Positions 49,216 to 61,984 of a DNA stretch of 64,000 nt are shown in pieces. This stretch comes from Seriola aureovittata. Its lineage: Eukaryota > Chordata > Actinopteri > Carangiformes > Carangidae. The stretch spans positions 8,550,140 through 8,614,139 of the forward strand of contig NC_079384.1 of the NCBI RefSeq assembly GCF_021018895.1. Reading direction: 5' to 3'. The notes below the pieces were generated by a model. It was not told where the DNA came from and made no database searches. It saw only the letters and a list, made by a program, of their open reading frames with translations. Each line of letters starts with the position of its first letter. Position 1 is the stretch's first letter. Position numbers and translations under genes: made by a program.

Positions 49216-52200
49216 AGTTGAAATGTCAGCGAGGACTATGATAAAAACTTTTTCAGTATAATGTGGTATAGTATGTAGTTTAATTGAATGACCACTGGCG
49301 GAGAAACTATGAAACACCTCAGATATCAGCGGTATTTCACCTTATAGTGGATGAATTATGTCAAAATAATTATGAATTTTAAAAAGAAATTCGCATAATC
49401 TGGCTATATAAATAAAATAACACAACACAAACACAGGCACAAGCACACACATTTATTAAACACATTTATAAATAAACATTTATTTATTTATATTTCCAAC
49501 TATCCAAATAGCTTCCATATAATTTGTTTACATATTCAGGAGAAAAGTCACAAATATTCAGAGTGGTTTTTTAAAATCTTGGCAGGTTTGAAAACTCCTT
49601 TAAACAGCACTGAGTGTCTAAACTGAAATATTACATGCTAGTGAAAATATTCACTACGGACAGATCTTTAAGACAGATTGATCATCTCACCTACTCAGTG
49701 GTAGAAGACCTTCTGAGATGCAATACTTCTTCTCTATAGTTATGTACAAAACCATTACTGCTCTCACAAATGACTAAACGTGAGGGAGGATGACCGTAGC
49801 TTTGCTGTAGCTGAGATCAGGGTAGAACATATTACTGAAGCAACATAGATGTTAGATGTAACCCTTGACCCCTGACCCTTTTTTGCGATCTGTTATGATA
49901 TTGAATTCAAATTCTCTTCAGTAGGCTACAACTGCAATAAGTGCAGTGATTAAGTAAGTAAAGTTTTATTTATATAGCACTTTTCAAAACAAAAGTATCA
50001 AAGTGATTCACATTGAAAGCATAAATAAAGCATGTCAGAGTGTACAAAAAGTGAGGGAGTATAAGGGAGTTTTGAGAAGGTTTTAAAAAGTTTCAGTCAT
50101 ACCTACTGGCACTTTGATCATGTTTTGCAAGAACATATTCATATTTTAATTCTCAATATAGTTAAGTTCAGACTGCATAAAGCTGTAACAATGAATAGAT
50201 TCAAAATGATTGGAACAAAACAGCATGACTGTTCATTACTACAACTTGTTGTAAGCACTGAAATTTTGAAAATAGAACTTGAGTGGGAGAATTAAATCAG
50301 ATGACACTGAAGCGATTTACTGAGCTTTTTATTGTCATCAGGTTGTCAGCAACACACAAACACACAAACTATCCTGATCCCCACAACAGATGTGTCCTCA
50401 CAGTCAGTTCTCTCTTTGACACTTCTAATAAGATAGTACTGATACACATCCTGATAATAGTATTGTAATTGAGCACAGAGCCAGTTAGAAATCTCATTAC
50501 ACTAGTTATGTAAATTTGTATTCGGCTAAATTCGTTAAAAAAATCTGTTGAACCAGAAGCAAACACCATATAGCTGTTGGTATTATGTAATGCAGTTTAT
50601 AGGCCGATGTAAAGTTATAAAACAAATACACAGAGTAATGTGAAACAGAAAAGACCAGATGACTTTGATAGGCTGTATTAAGCGTTATAGGGCAGGTGGT
50701 CCAGCAGAAGATATCCAGGGTGCATGCGCCACTTCTCAGAAGGATTACTGGGACTTTTGGAATAAACAAATCAAAATACGGAAAAAAAACAAAACAAAGA
50801 CAGAGCGGATGGTTAACAGTGTTAGGAGATGATTGCTGGAGGTTAAAACTGCCAGTCTCATGATGTGCACGGCAACAAGCTGCTGGGCCGACTGGCTACC
50901 TCGGAATTGAGTCAGAGAGCGACCGAGAGAGATTATTGTGGATTAATGCAATAAAGGTCGATGCTGGATGTTAGAGGGATCAGGGAAGGATCAGGGCAAA
51001 GGCAGGGCTGCATGCATTACATCATCTGCTTCTTCCCTTGGCCTCATCAACCTCCCTGTGCACTACACCCCTCAATTTAAATGGGACCCCCCCTCTCTTG
51101 CATTACATGTGCATTAGAGCACAAATAAAAGCAATAAATCCTTCCTAAATGACTGATTCGCTCTCATCCTCATGCTGACTGCTTGCCCACACAAGAGAGC
51201 AGTTATTTACAACAAAAAACAAAATATTGTTATTTATCCATTAAGCATATTGGCACAGCTATCACCCCTTGTATCCAATCTGTGGAGTGCCATTGACAGA
51301 TGTGTGTTTAGTTATTAGGTCCACGTGCTCAGAGGCAGAACAGCTTCACTTTTGTTAATTGGTCCTATAAGCCCTCATACCCCATCTGTCCATCCGTTTG
51401 AAGTTCTGCCCAGTTTGTCATGCAGTAACATCTGTTTGTGAGGGTGCTGTGTGTCCCCATCCACATCCCTAAATTCTCTCAACCCAGGTATTTAATCTCG
51501 GCTCTGCTGGCTTTGGATAAGTTTGTGTTGGGGATAAGCCACAAGACGACTTCTCTTCACAATTCCTTTGTATCAGGGTGGGAAGTGAAATCTGTGGAAA
51601 TTCTGCTGCAAATTTGAGACGGTTTTGGTGTTTTTATTGTTGTGTTGACTGGTAAAATTTGCACAGGCTGTGTATCAGTAGAAATAATATAATGATGCTA
51701 TCGAGCGATGATTTGATGTATATTCCTTCCTTATTTCCACAAACATTAACAACTTTTTGTGAGAAACGTCAAATTCAAAGAAAAGTCCAGACTGTCCTCT
51801 CTGAAAGGCTTAATGCTGAGGCAGGCATGTATTTTTTGCCATTTCTTTGCATCTAATACCTAGAAATCTGTTATGCATGTGTTATGATGTCAGAATTTTT
51901 AGATTATGTTTTATGGGCCTCACTTTTACCAAATCAGTGGCCTCGTCTATTTTTGGTCACACAATCTCTTTATCCCGATGTCCTTCCAAAGCCAGGGCAG
52001 AGAAGTTACTCAACTCTCAGCATTTCTACCCACAGCACAGCTGCATCACTGATGTTTTTGGTTTCTAAATCCCCTCTACATGAAATCCATAGATCAATTC
52101 CTTATATAACCAGCGAGTTGTGTATTATTATAAAAATTGATTTATTATGGAAGTCATTCTGAGAATATGTCCCACATTTGCTTTGCTTGTTAGCACTGAA

Positions 52201-52600
52201 GCGACACAGCGGACATTTTTACTTGTGATCAAGAAAGGCAATGCAAATGGAATTCAGCCATCATTCATTTTATTATTTATACTCATGCTTTACATTCTGT
52301 GACACATCGGAAAGTTTTTCCATTAGCTGGACTGATAAATTTACCCCTAGACTCGATCATATCTTTGCTTAAAATTATAATGTGCCACGATAGATTTTTG
52401 CAAACAAGTAGCCTAAATTTTAAAGTCTCTTTATTTTCTGATTACTTTGCCAAATTATGAAATGGCCCTTTAGTCTTTCATCACATACGTGGCAAAGTCA
52501 GAAGTCAAATTCCTGCAGACTAACTGCTGAATGAAACCCACCCAGTGTCCTCGCCGTCCTTTCAGGAGGCACACAATACTCATGTGCAATGTTCATATAT
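49216..52600. other. intergenic region between nif3l1 start and cabp5 end
   Basis: AT-rich, with an ATTTATAAATAAA-rich stretch at 49450-49500 and a repeat tail at 49951-50030. I see no supported exon or RNA gene. Confidence 0.5.
49951..50030 (-). repeat. teleost interspersed-repeat tail, reverse orientation
   Basis: AAGTTTTATTTATATAGCAC followed by TTTTCAAAA and CAAAGTGATTCACA is the reverse complement of the common fish repeat tail seen at 9881-9948. Confidence 0.6.
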
Positions 52601-52610
52601 ATTTAGATGT

Positions 52611-52616
52611 TTTATT
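52611..52616 (-). terminator. cabp5: polyadenylation signal of cabp5
   Basis: AATAAA on the minus strand, about 565 bases beyond the cabp5 stop codon. Confidence 0.45.
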
Positions 52617-53181
52617 TTGTTCTTTGCCAAACAAAGGCAGAAATACCTGTTTACATGATTTAACTCGTTGGATTCGATCCAAAAATGAATGATGTAATCC
52701 AAGGAGTTACATTACAAGTCCAGGCAAACAGTAACAGAGTAATTGCTAATATTGCATTATAACATCATTTCAGTGATAAGAATGACGCAGTAGTGTCTGA
52801 ATAATTCAATAAGTACATTTCAAAAAATCAATCAGTTCAACAAAACAACCCAAAAGGACTTTGTGTATATACAATATATATCATCAAACAAAATAATATA
52901 GCTCTATTTGTTCATCACCATCTTTCCAATTCTCTTACATTTACAAAAATGTCTCAGTACATGATTTTCAGTCTTTGCATAGCTGTGTATTCTCTCTGAG
53001 AACTATTTGATATTGCTTGGCTTTTCTTTGCAGCACTACATTTGGATTTTAACATTATTACGTTTGTTCTGAATATGTACAAGTTAATCTGTCAAGGAGC
53101 TTTAGAGAAAGACAGCGTGATTATCGATGCATGACCGCAGATGTGCAAAGGTACTTTCTTGTTTGACCTTCTCCTCGACCA

Positions 53182-54536
53182 TCATTGATGGGACATCATT
53201 CTGACAAACTCTGCAGGGACGACACAACAAGATGAATCAGTTCACTGTGAGAAAAGCATCACTTATCATTTATGTTGATAATCACTGAGTCTAAACGACA
53301 GTCTGTACCTTCAAAGTCTACTGTGCCATCCCCGTCTTCATCCACTTCTTTCACTATGGCATCTATCTCCCGCCGACTCATGTGCTCTCCCATCAGCTTT
53401 GTCATGGCTGAACGCAGCTCCTCCGTTGTGATCTCTCCATCTCCGTCCACGTCGAACTAAGCAGAGAGACAAAAGAAAATTTAAAAAGTGCTGTCAGTGT
53501 GTTGTTTATCTTCATGAAACCGTGGTGAGTGAGTAGTAACTAAGCAAAATCTGGCATTGAAGCTGCTGGAGAGCTGTTTCATTTCCTTTAGAAACATCAG
53601 AGCTCCTGGAAAGTCTACGGAAAGTGTTTCACTGTCACCTCTTTAAAGGCGTCTTTGAGCTCCTTCACGCCAATCATCCCAGCCGTTTCTGCCAGAAGCT
53701 TCGGAGTCATCAGTTCCACAAAGTCTTCAAAGTCGACTCTGCCACCAACTACAGGGAAAATAATAAAAAATAAAGTTGAGAAACACCCGTCACTCTTCCT
53801 AAGTGCGTACATGGTCTCATTTGCATTTCTGGCAGCTGTGCATCACAAAAGTCTGTGCATCTGCAGAATTTTCCAACCATTTTTCTAAATTTGGTCCAGT
53901 AAAGACTTACGGTTCATGTTGATGTTTTGGCTCAGCTCAATCAGCTCCATCTCAGTGGGCATGTAGCCCATCGTCCTCATCAGGTTCCCCAGGTCCTTGC
54001 AGCTGATCAGCCCGTCCTTGTCTTTATCAAACTCATTGAATGCATCACGCAGCTCTGCAAAATACAGCAACACACTCAGTCAGGACAGTTGAGTGTGTGA
54101 CATGGTGTGAGTCAAAGTGATTGTATGAGTATTGAAGTGATGCGTTTTATGATGAAAACATGAGAATATGAAAAGATTTCAGTGGTAAGAATTTAACTTA
54201 CCATCAATCTCATCATCTGCCAGTTCTCTGGACTGCATAAAGAGAAAAACAGCTGGTTAAGTCCAGTGTAGTATGGAAATTTATATCAAACCCTGTAATA
54301 CTGTACAACACTGCCATAAAATACATACAAAAAGAAATTTAGCTACTAAACCATCTGCCACGCAATGGATGTATTATTTATTTTTATAGCTACTCCTCCT
54401 GAATTAAATGGCGTGGCACCAAAGAGAAGCTGGATTTTCTGATGGCTTGGATTTAAGTGTAGATTATGCCCATGTTGGCAGGATGGCTTCATATGGGCCA
54501 GTGTCATCATCGGCATGCAATAGTAAACAGCAGGCA

Positions 54537-54575
<39 letters not shown>

Positions 54576-54753
54576 AGTCTAAATCTCTTATCATTTTATC
54601 CTGTCACCTTTGTTGTTATAATCCTGTCAACCGTTCATAGCAGTTTGCAAACATTAGCAACAAACCCATCAAAAAACGTGAAAAGGCTCTTACTGCTGCA
54701 CTTACAATGTTTTTCCCTCCACGCAGGAAAATGCAGGCTGCTCCAAAACTCAT
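53182..54753 (-). CDS. cabp5: calcium-binding protein 5 (CaBP5)
   Basis: Six exons on the minus strand, in transcript order: 54706-54753, 54202-54232, 53911-54054, 53639-53748, 53309-53456, 53182-53210; 169 residues (human 173). The N-terminus [13 protein letters not shown] matches CaBP5 rather than CaBP1/2/4. EF1 ([12 protein letters not shown]), EF3 ([12 protein letters not shown]) and EF4 ([12 protein letters not shown]) look able to bind calcium. EF2 (NINMNLGGRVDF) is degenerate, as in all CaBPs. The inter-hand segments [18 protein letters not shown] and [16 protein letters not shown] are nearly invariant in the family. CaBP5 is a calmodulin-like neuronal sensor of retinal bipolar cells that modulates voltage-gated calcium channels. 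A non-coding leader exon ending at CAGAAGAAG|gtgagc (about 55252) probably precedes it. Fish may have a and b copies; which this is cannot be told. Confidence 0.9.
54538..54572 (+). repeat. CT microsatellite in cabp5 intron 1
   Basis: About 16 CT dinucleotides, between the first two cabp5 coding exons. Confidence 0.9.
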
Positions 54754-55252
54754 TTCTGCAAGTGGAAATACAGACAGTGATGTGTAATTATGAAATGTTA
54801 TGAATTCATTTAGCACTTTCTGACACAGCACAGAACAGGTTGGTGTTTGCCAGAGCCAGAAAATCGGGATTAAGACAGATTGAAGAGTCTGTGTTCCCTC
54901 TGAGGGATTGGACAATATGCCCCATGTCTGGACTCTGCGTGTGTGTATGTCTTTCACTTTCTGACATTATGAAAACATTTCTCAAAAGTATCATGATAAA
55001 TTTATAACATGAAATTAATTTTGACATCACTACCAGGACAAAAATACCAAATATACTAATGAGGTAAAAGAGCTGCAAGTCCTTTTTTTTTTTTTCAAGA
55101 CTCTTTGCTGTAATAATTCAAAGTGGTCAGTTATCTGATAAACACATAATATATCATTTCTATCATTTTCATTGAAGGTTATGGAACATGGTGTTATGAA
55201 TTGAATAATTAAATCAGAATTAAGTGTCACCATGTAGTTATTTGTGCTCACC

Positions 55253-55460
55253 TTCTTCTGGTATTTTCTGTTCACCAGCCAAGCGCACTGTACACGACCC
55301 CTGAAGCGGAGACTCAGCAGCTGACCCGTGCAGTGCAAAAAGCCCCTCTGTCTTCCGTCTGTTTCTTAATCTTCTTCTCAGTATCAGTCCGGTCCCTCTT
55401 CAGTCAGGACAGCCCTTCCTCTCAGCGTGTGTTGACCCTGTCTGCCCAGCCTGCTGGGTT
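55253..55460 (-). other. cabp5: probable cabp5 5' UTR exon
   Basis: A consensus donor (AAGAAG|gtgagc on the minus strand) lies upstream of the coding exon. Joining it to the AAATGAG acceptor exon gives a stop in the MHCTGQ frame, so it is a leader, not an alternative N-terminus. The upper boundary is a guess. Confidence 0.4.
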
Positions 55461-55754
55461 GCTCGGAGGTTGTAGAGGGGAGGTGTGGCTGCAAGCGTGG
55501 TTGTAGGCTCGCGGGGAGGAGTCAGGTTCATGAGCTAAAGAGATGCAACCCTGGTTTCCAGCTGAGTGCTGACATCTTTGTGTACATTAGACTAACATCT
55601 GAACCTGCAGCTGACAGAGGAAATAGGATACTATCAGTTTACAGGTTAGGGGGTACAGTTGCTTGTTTACAGTTTCTGCTCTTAGTAGCTTACACCTATT
55701 CTCTGAGTTTCACAGGAGATTCAACACTGTTTGATTACAGTAGGGCCTATAAAA

Positions 55755-55935
55755 ACACTATGGCTGCAACCATCCCTTTTTCATTATTGATTAATCTCTC
55801 AAATATTTTGCAATTAATCACTTAGTGTTTAAACATGTCAATGGAATGAAAAAACATTGAAAATGTTCATCACAAGGTCCTCAGAGCCCGAGGTGACATC
55901 TTTAAATTGCTTGTTTAGTTCAAAAACCCAAATTG
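55755..55935 (+). repeat. teleost interspersed repeat (GATTAATC type)
   Basis: GGCTGCAACCATCCCTTTTT followed by CATTATTGATTAATCTCTC and, later, CATCACAAGGTCCTCAGAG. It is a second diverged copy of the repeat at 48485-48700. Confidence 0.5.
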
Positions 55936-57233
55936 ATGAATTATTTCAGCGCTAAAAAGAACTAAAACAGTTTTTATTCCATGGAAAAAGTCACTTTTGT
56001 GTTGTTTTTGCCTGTTGTCTGGTTACTTATTGTTTGATTTTTGTAATATTCTGTCCGGCACTTTTTTTTTCATTGCTCAACCACAGTCTTGTGTCTTGTT
56101 ATATGTTTTACCTTTATTTCCAATTAAGAAATAAAATGTTCTAATAATGATTAAAGCTCCCAGCAAAGTTTGTATAGTAGTTAGTTCAGAGAGTGTTATT
56201 ATCACTGAATATCAAACTGACTTTGACTGAATACAGTCAAATGAACTGTATCTTAAAAAGTGTACTTAAACTTGTACTTAAAGTGTACTTTAACTAAAAC
56301 ATTTTCAACATATTATGATAATATGTATAATATGTTAAATCTGGACTAATTATACACTGCTGAGTTCAATTAATACTGACAAATAAAACTGATAATTTCA
56401 AATCACATGCTTTATTTTTTTCCTGTTGAAAAATATATGTAACACTATGAAAGAAATTACATCCTATGACATATACTCTTTCCATTGTTTTTAAAGCCAT
56501 ATATAAGCGTAAAACCAGTTTGGATGTAAGAGACAGGCCGATTACAGCTAATATCCCACTGTGTGATAATCTATGAGTATTGGTTACATTCGCGTGCAAA
56601 AAAGGATTATTTCTTCAGTGAAAAACACGGATGAAAATGTTTAGGATTAATGCCTCTGGGTCAGCAGCAAGGATGGAAATGTTGAATCTGAATGAACTGG
56701 CTGAGCTGAAACCCTTCAGCTGCGGATCCTTATAGTGTGTGTGTCCTCTGCTCTGACCTTTTCCCCTCTGCCTGCCTCCCTGCTTATGTAAATTCATCAA
56801 AAATCTGTTTGCATAAGAAGCATAATCCGCTGGGCTATGCAACAGGAACTAGTAACGATTTTATTATCCTTTTTTCCCTCCTCATTTCAGCTGGCCATCT
56901 GAGAGGTTATGCAAGGACACCTCCATGGCTGTGAAAAGATGCTTGTGGAGAGTATGAATGAAAACTGAGAAGAGGAGGAGGGGGGACTGGGTGTATGGGT
57001 TTTCTTTTTGGAAATTAGAGAAATGAAAAAGGTTAAGAGTTAAAAGATGAATGAAAAAGATATTCCTGTCTGACCCTCAACAGTCAATTAAACTTATTGA
57101 ATAACTTTAACAAGTCATTGTAAGAAAACTGGTGTTTATCAACAGCGGCTTCTTAATTCTGACGTATCACAGCCTGGTGACTGCAACAGGCACAGGGAAA
57201 AGGCAGAGAGGGAAAATGTTTGTTTTTATTGTA

Positions 57234-57444
57234 CACTGTTGCCCATAAAGTTGGAATAATTTTGTTTTCAGACACAATCCTCTGTTTATTCCTATTTAAA
57301 TGCATCAGTAATCACTTTTGACCAGGTGCAATGATTACATTATGTGTCCCAATTACCCAGGTGAAATGAAATAAATCACATTGTCACAATCATTTCATGG
57401 AAAGAGGTAAAAAATATTTTATTCCAACTTTATGAGCAACAGTG
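57234..57444 (+). mobile_element. Tc1/mariner-like MITE
   Basis: A 211-base element with terminal inverted repeats of about 28 bases, differing at about one position. The left end starts CACTGTTGCCCATAAAG and the right end, read inward, CACTGTTGCTCATAAAG. It is flanked by TA on both sides, the target duplication of Tc1/mariner transposons. There is no coding capacity. It lies between cabp5 and taok2. Confidence 0.85.
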
Positions 57445-58340
57445 TACATTCATTGCACGTACATCATAAATTCACTTGACAATTGGACAGCTAAACCCTA
57501 TTAATAAATGGTCATCTATGGTAAATCATAAATGGCGTTGGATCTCAGAAATTTCTTGGTGTGCAATTTGCAACATGCAATTTTCAAGCATATAGGTAAA
57601 TTTGTAGGAGAAATGTTAGTAAATTCAAATTTTCATTTGTAAAATAGCTGGAAAGATCTGGTAGATCATGGATAGGCTTAAATATGTTAAAACACAAGTT
57701 GTATAGCTTATTATGCAATAGCTAAGATCGTATGTGTAGAAATGTAAATGTATTTCTATTCATTTCTTGGCAGGGATTAAATAATAATCTCCCATCCCAA
57801 ACATCCCTCACTTAAAATGGATGGGTTCTGTATGACAACCAGTTTTATCTGTTGTGTTCTTTTCCACAGTTACAACTCCAATTTCACCAAATAACTCTAT
57901 ATAACAATACATATAGATATTGTAATATAGATTGCACATTTTATAATATAGAGTTCATCCATATTTGTCACCACTAATCGGTAAAAGTGGTTTCAGACTA
58001 TTGTAAATTAGCCTACTCCAAAACTCAAAAAAAAAATCTTTACCAGTCCAAGCTGCTAAAATACAAAACGTCCCCTTATGGAAAACTGCGAAGTGAACTG
58101 AGTAAAATAGCTAATTGGTGTTGATTTGGATTAGGATTAAAAATTAAATTGTGAAGGAAAATTTCCTCTAATTTTTATGATAATTTTCATAATGAGGCAA
58201 CGTAATTACTCATTTTAACAACTTGGAAAGTAACCACGTTAACCACGTAACCTCTTCGGCCACACTGTGACAACGTTTCGGCTCATGTGCCTGATTTAGA
58301 AGCGTCGAAGAAGAGCGCTTCCGTTTTCCTTTCGGCTCCC
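57445..58340. other. upstream flank of taok2
   Basis: AT-rich with no supported gene. CpG-containing sequence appears from about 58245, marking the taok2 promoter. Confidence 0.5.
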
Positions 58341-58874
58341 GCCCCGCTCCGCCATCATGAAGTCCTGAACAAAAACGGATGAGAGTCGAAAAAAATGGGG
58401 ATAACACGAACTGGAGATGAAATCCGCCGACAGCAGTAACGTAATGACAGTACGAAGTGGAGCGCGGAGAGGACCCGTGGAAATTAATGAACCAGTCTTC
58501 CGTTGAAAACGTCGCAGGCGGCTCCTGGCGTTACGTTATTTAGTTAGCGGTATTGCTAACAGCAGCTAGAGCTAGCCTGTGGTTTTCCTCTGGAGACAGC
58601 TCTGCTGCTAGCTGGCAGGCGTCAGTCAGCAGCTAGCTGTCACTTTAACTGACTGGCACTTTCCTCATGTCAAGTCGTGCAGACGTGCTAGCTGTCCGTT
58701 TGACTGGGAGCATCAGGATGGAGGGGACTTCGAGTAAAAGCATCGACAGACAGAATGTGGTTTGTTCGTGTTGAATAGACACCAGTGCCGAGGAAAGGGG
58801 AGTGAGACCAATATTTTCCAGCCAGGCCGGTTAGCTAGCTCCAGAGCTAGCTACAGTGGATCCCAAAAGCCACG
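58341..58874 (+). other. taok2: taok2 5' UTR exon with upstream ORFs
   Basis: A long leader exon ends at the strong donor CCACG|gtaaga (58874). The region just before it, CGGCTCCCGCCCCGCTCCG, is GC-box-like. Upstream ORFs are at 58357-58368 (3 codons), 58395-58439 (14 codons) and 58667-58774 (35 codons). All stop before the exon ends. GCTAGC-type repeats occur throughout. The start coordinate is approximate. Confidence 0.5.
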
Positions 58875-60641
58875 GTAAGACATGTTATAAATCATTCAGT
58901 ATGCCAAAGTAGCCGAATGCGCCTCTCCACCTCTTTTGGCAGGGAAAAAGACCAGCCAGCAGCGTTAACTACCTCGTTTTCAGATAACGGAGAGGTTGAC
59001 ATTGACATGCAGGCTTGTTGTTGGCCTGCACCCTGAACACCCATCCAGCCTGGAGTTGTTGTTGTCTACTGTTGAATACATGTCATGTATTTATTCGGTG
59101 CACAAGAGCAAATCTAGCCTTTTTGACCAGCCAAGTGCAAAAGCCATCTAACTTGCTCAGCTGAGACGCACACTGTACATGATACTGATGGCAAGCACAT
59201 ATCTAGATAATTACCTCTCTGTCTCTCACCAGCCAAGGACAATATGCGTTTTGTTTCCCACAATATGCCCAGGGTGATCCAAGGTTTTCAAATTGAATGT
59301 AGGTTAGAGAGATAATCTTGGATGAAACCACATAATTGAAGTATTCGTTGCCTCTTCCTCAGTGTGTCTGGAGTGACTGTGACATGGATGGCTTTTAAAA
59401 AAAGATAGATTGAGAGCTTGCTTGAGGCTTGATTGCATGATATAAAGAACTTCCCATTTTTAAAGGGAACCACATGCTTCCTCTTTGACAGTAGTAAAAT
59501 GGCCATGAAAGAAATGCTTGATCTGATACATGTTCATTTTGAAGTGTCTGGAAATGCTATGAATGAATGCTCAGTTGTTAAGTTACTGACCACTCAAAAA
59601 AATATCCAGCATGTGTTGCATTTCTTCATTAAATCCATGTTAAAATCCTAATGTCCCATGACATAACCCATAACTTGACAAACAGTGCATCACACAACAG
59701 TGGCTGTCTGCACTACAGCTGCATTAGTAAGCATACACTGTGCTCAGTTAATATACATATATTTTAGAATGGTTTGAGTTTCAGCATCTCTCCTCTCTTA
59801 AAATGGGAGACTGAAATGTGAGCCACAAGCATCACAAACAATCTGACTCTGTGTCACAAACACTGAACATTGATTTTCTGTTTGCACAAAGATCTTTATA
59901 GCAACTGTACTCCCCAAAATAATTGTGAAATTTGGTTCTAAAAGTCTGTGACTGTCAGTGAAATGATGTGTTTTAACATAGGCCTTCTCTAGTAGAGCAA
60001 ATCTAGTACAGTTATTGCAGTGCTGTAATTTAATAATACCTAATCATTTTTACCTTGTAGGTAATTATAATTTCTAATGTAAAATGAAATGGAACTTGCT
60101 AAACATTTTTGAAACAAAATACTATAAACAAACTTATTTTAATTAATAGATGTCAGCATTTTTAAAGACAATACTTAATGTTTCCTTTTGATTTTGGAAT
60201 ATGACTTACACCATGTTTTTCTCACAATTTATAAAGCCATATTGCATTATAAATCACTGGTTCATTGGTACACATTTTCAGTGTCTAATAGCCTAATCTG
60301 GGTTTCCAATACCTACATATTTATTACAGAAACTTAGCCCTCGCTGCTTTATCCAGTCATGTACACCTCCTTTTCCATAAGTTGTCAGGAGACCTTCTAT
60401 TAGCTTTTCAGAGATATCAAACTCTGTAGTGGTTAGAGGTTGTTATGCTTTAAAAAAGGTAAAACTTGTGGTTACACTGTTCCTACACAGTGGAAAGATC
60501 ATTTGCCTACTAAACCGGTTGGCAGTTTACTTTTATCTTGTGAAATCTGGCCTACCTTTGTCTGCTGTTACTCACAGAGATGTCTTTCTTCACTGTTGGC
60601 CAGGCTGATTATGTTAAATGTCCTGCTCGGTCACAGTTCTT

Positions 60642-60665
60642 AAAAAAAAAAAAAAAAAAAAAAAA
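60642..60665 (+). repeat. poly-A run
   Basis: A homopolymer of about 24 A inside taok2 intron 1. No retroposed gene is recognisable upstream of it. Confidence 0.85.
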
Positions 60666-60704
60666 GCTAAGGAATCTGTATCGAGACTGTTGTTTATGTG
60701 TTAA

Positions 60705-60810
60705 GAAATTATGATGTTATCGGCTGATATAATCAGGTTTTAAAAATAAGTGCCAATATCAGTATCAGCCTCAGAAATCCAGTATTGATCTGGCTATATT
60801 CTGTACCATA
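60705..60810 (+). repeat. teleost interspersed repeat fragment (ATCGGCTGATAT type)
   Basis: TTATCGGCTGATATAATCAG followed by GCCAATATCAGTATCAGCC, landmarks of a common fish repeat. Confidence 0.45.
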
Positions 60811-61434
60811 TATCATTTTAGTGTCGGATTCTCCTCATGACCATGATCTCAGCTTTAATTGATATATTTCTGTAGGTCTGAATGTGTGTTGTTTTAGCAT
60901 CAACATGACATGTAATAAAGTAAATCAGGCCAGCCATGGTAAGCTATCTAAACATTTTACTCCTTGATAGAAAATTAAAACAATCAAGGTTTGCTTTTTC
61001 ATGATTATGACATCGAACTGTCCTGGTTATTTACCTTTCTTTCATGGTTTCACACACGTCTCTGCAGTCTAACAAGGACGGTCATGCCATCACGTCACGT
61101 CACGCCCCTGTGAAGGACCGGTTAATGACTAGTCAGGATCACTCACTGAGGGGAATGATTTGTTTAGCAAACAATGGAAATATGAAGCTTTTTGTGTTGA
61201 TTTTTTTGATTTTTGAATTGCCAAAGGAAAATGATGTTGCATCTGCCATTTTAAGATATGTTGATTAAAAAAAATAAATAAATAAAAGATAACATGGTTT
61301 TCATGCTTCCTCACTTCCAGTTGGATATAAAAGCTACCTAAACTGCATGCGGTGCTAATTAATTAATTAAGTTTTTCCAATGTTGTTCAGCCCTATATTT
61401 CTGGTGGAGAGGCAGATGGAGGATGATGGATGAA

Positions 61435-61462
61435 TGGGTGGGTGGGTGGATGGATGGATGGT
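61435..61462 (+). repeat. GGTG/GGAT tetranucleotide repeat
   Basis: A short tandem tract, GGTGGGTGG then ATGGATGG units, in taok2 intron 1. Confidence 0.8.
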
Positions 61463-61984
61463 CATCTGAAGCTGATGGGCACTTTGATATTTTCCTTTCA
61501 TATGAGTCAACACAAATTAGCATTTTTTTCATTCTTAGACAGTTGAAATGCAGGTGAGGAGAAGCTTTTACATATGAACCAAAGTGACTTGACCCTGTGG
61601 AGTGGAAAACACTGCATTGAGTGGCATACTAGTGTGTTAATTTTTGGTGGGATCAGCAGTACCAGTAGCCCTCTGACATTATAAAGAGTGATTTAGTGTT
61701 GATGTAAAAAGCATACAGATAGAAATAATATACAAATGAGGGTAGAGAAGTGCTCTGTGTAATGGAGAGACACAGGGATTTAGCATACATGTACTGCAGC
61801 GGTGCTCTAAAAAGTGATGATTAGCAAGCCACTGGATGTATAAAGCCACCAACATGTGTATTATATGTGACAGACTGGACCACATTTCCTCAGTGGCTCA
61901 TGTTTCCAACACAAATGTTGGTAACCTTTCCAAATAACAGACGCTTACCCAGTGTGCCTCTTCCACGCTCACCAGGCGCTGGCC

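Larger units (their letters stand above)
58875..61975 (+). other. taok2: first intron of taok2
   Basis: About 3.1 kb without a supported exon. It includes a repeat fragment (60705-60810), an A run (60642-60665), a TAAT tetranucleotide tract (about 61357-61372) and a GGAT/GGTG tract (61435-61462). Confidence 0.55.

Noticed and set aside
55030..55338. Alternative cabp5 N-terminus beginning MHCTGQ
   Set aside because: After the donor at about 55252 the next exon reads AAATGA in this frame, giving an immediate stop, so the exon can only be a leader.
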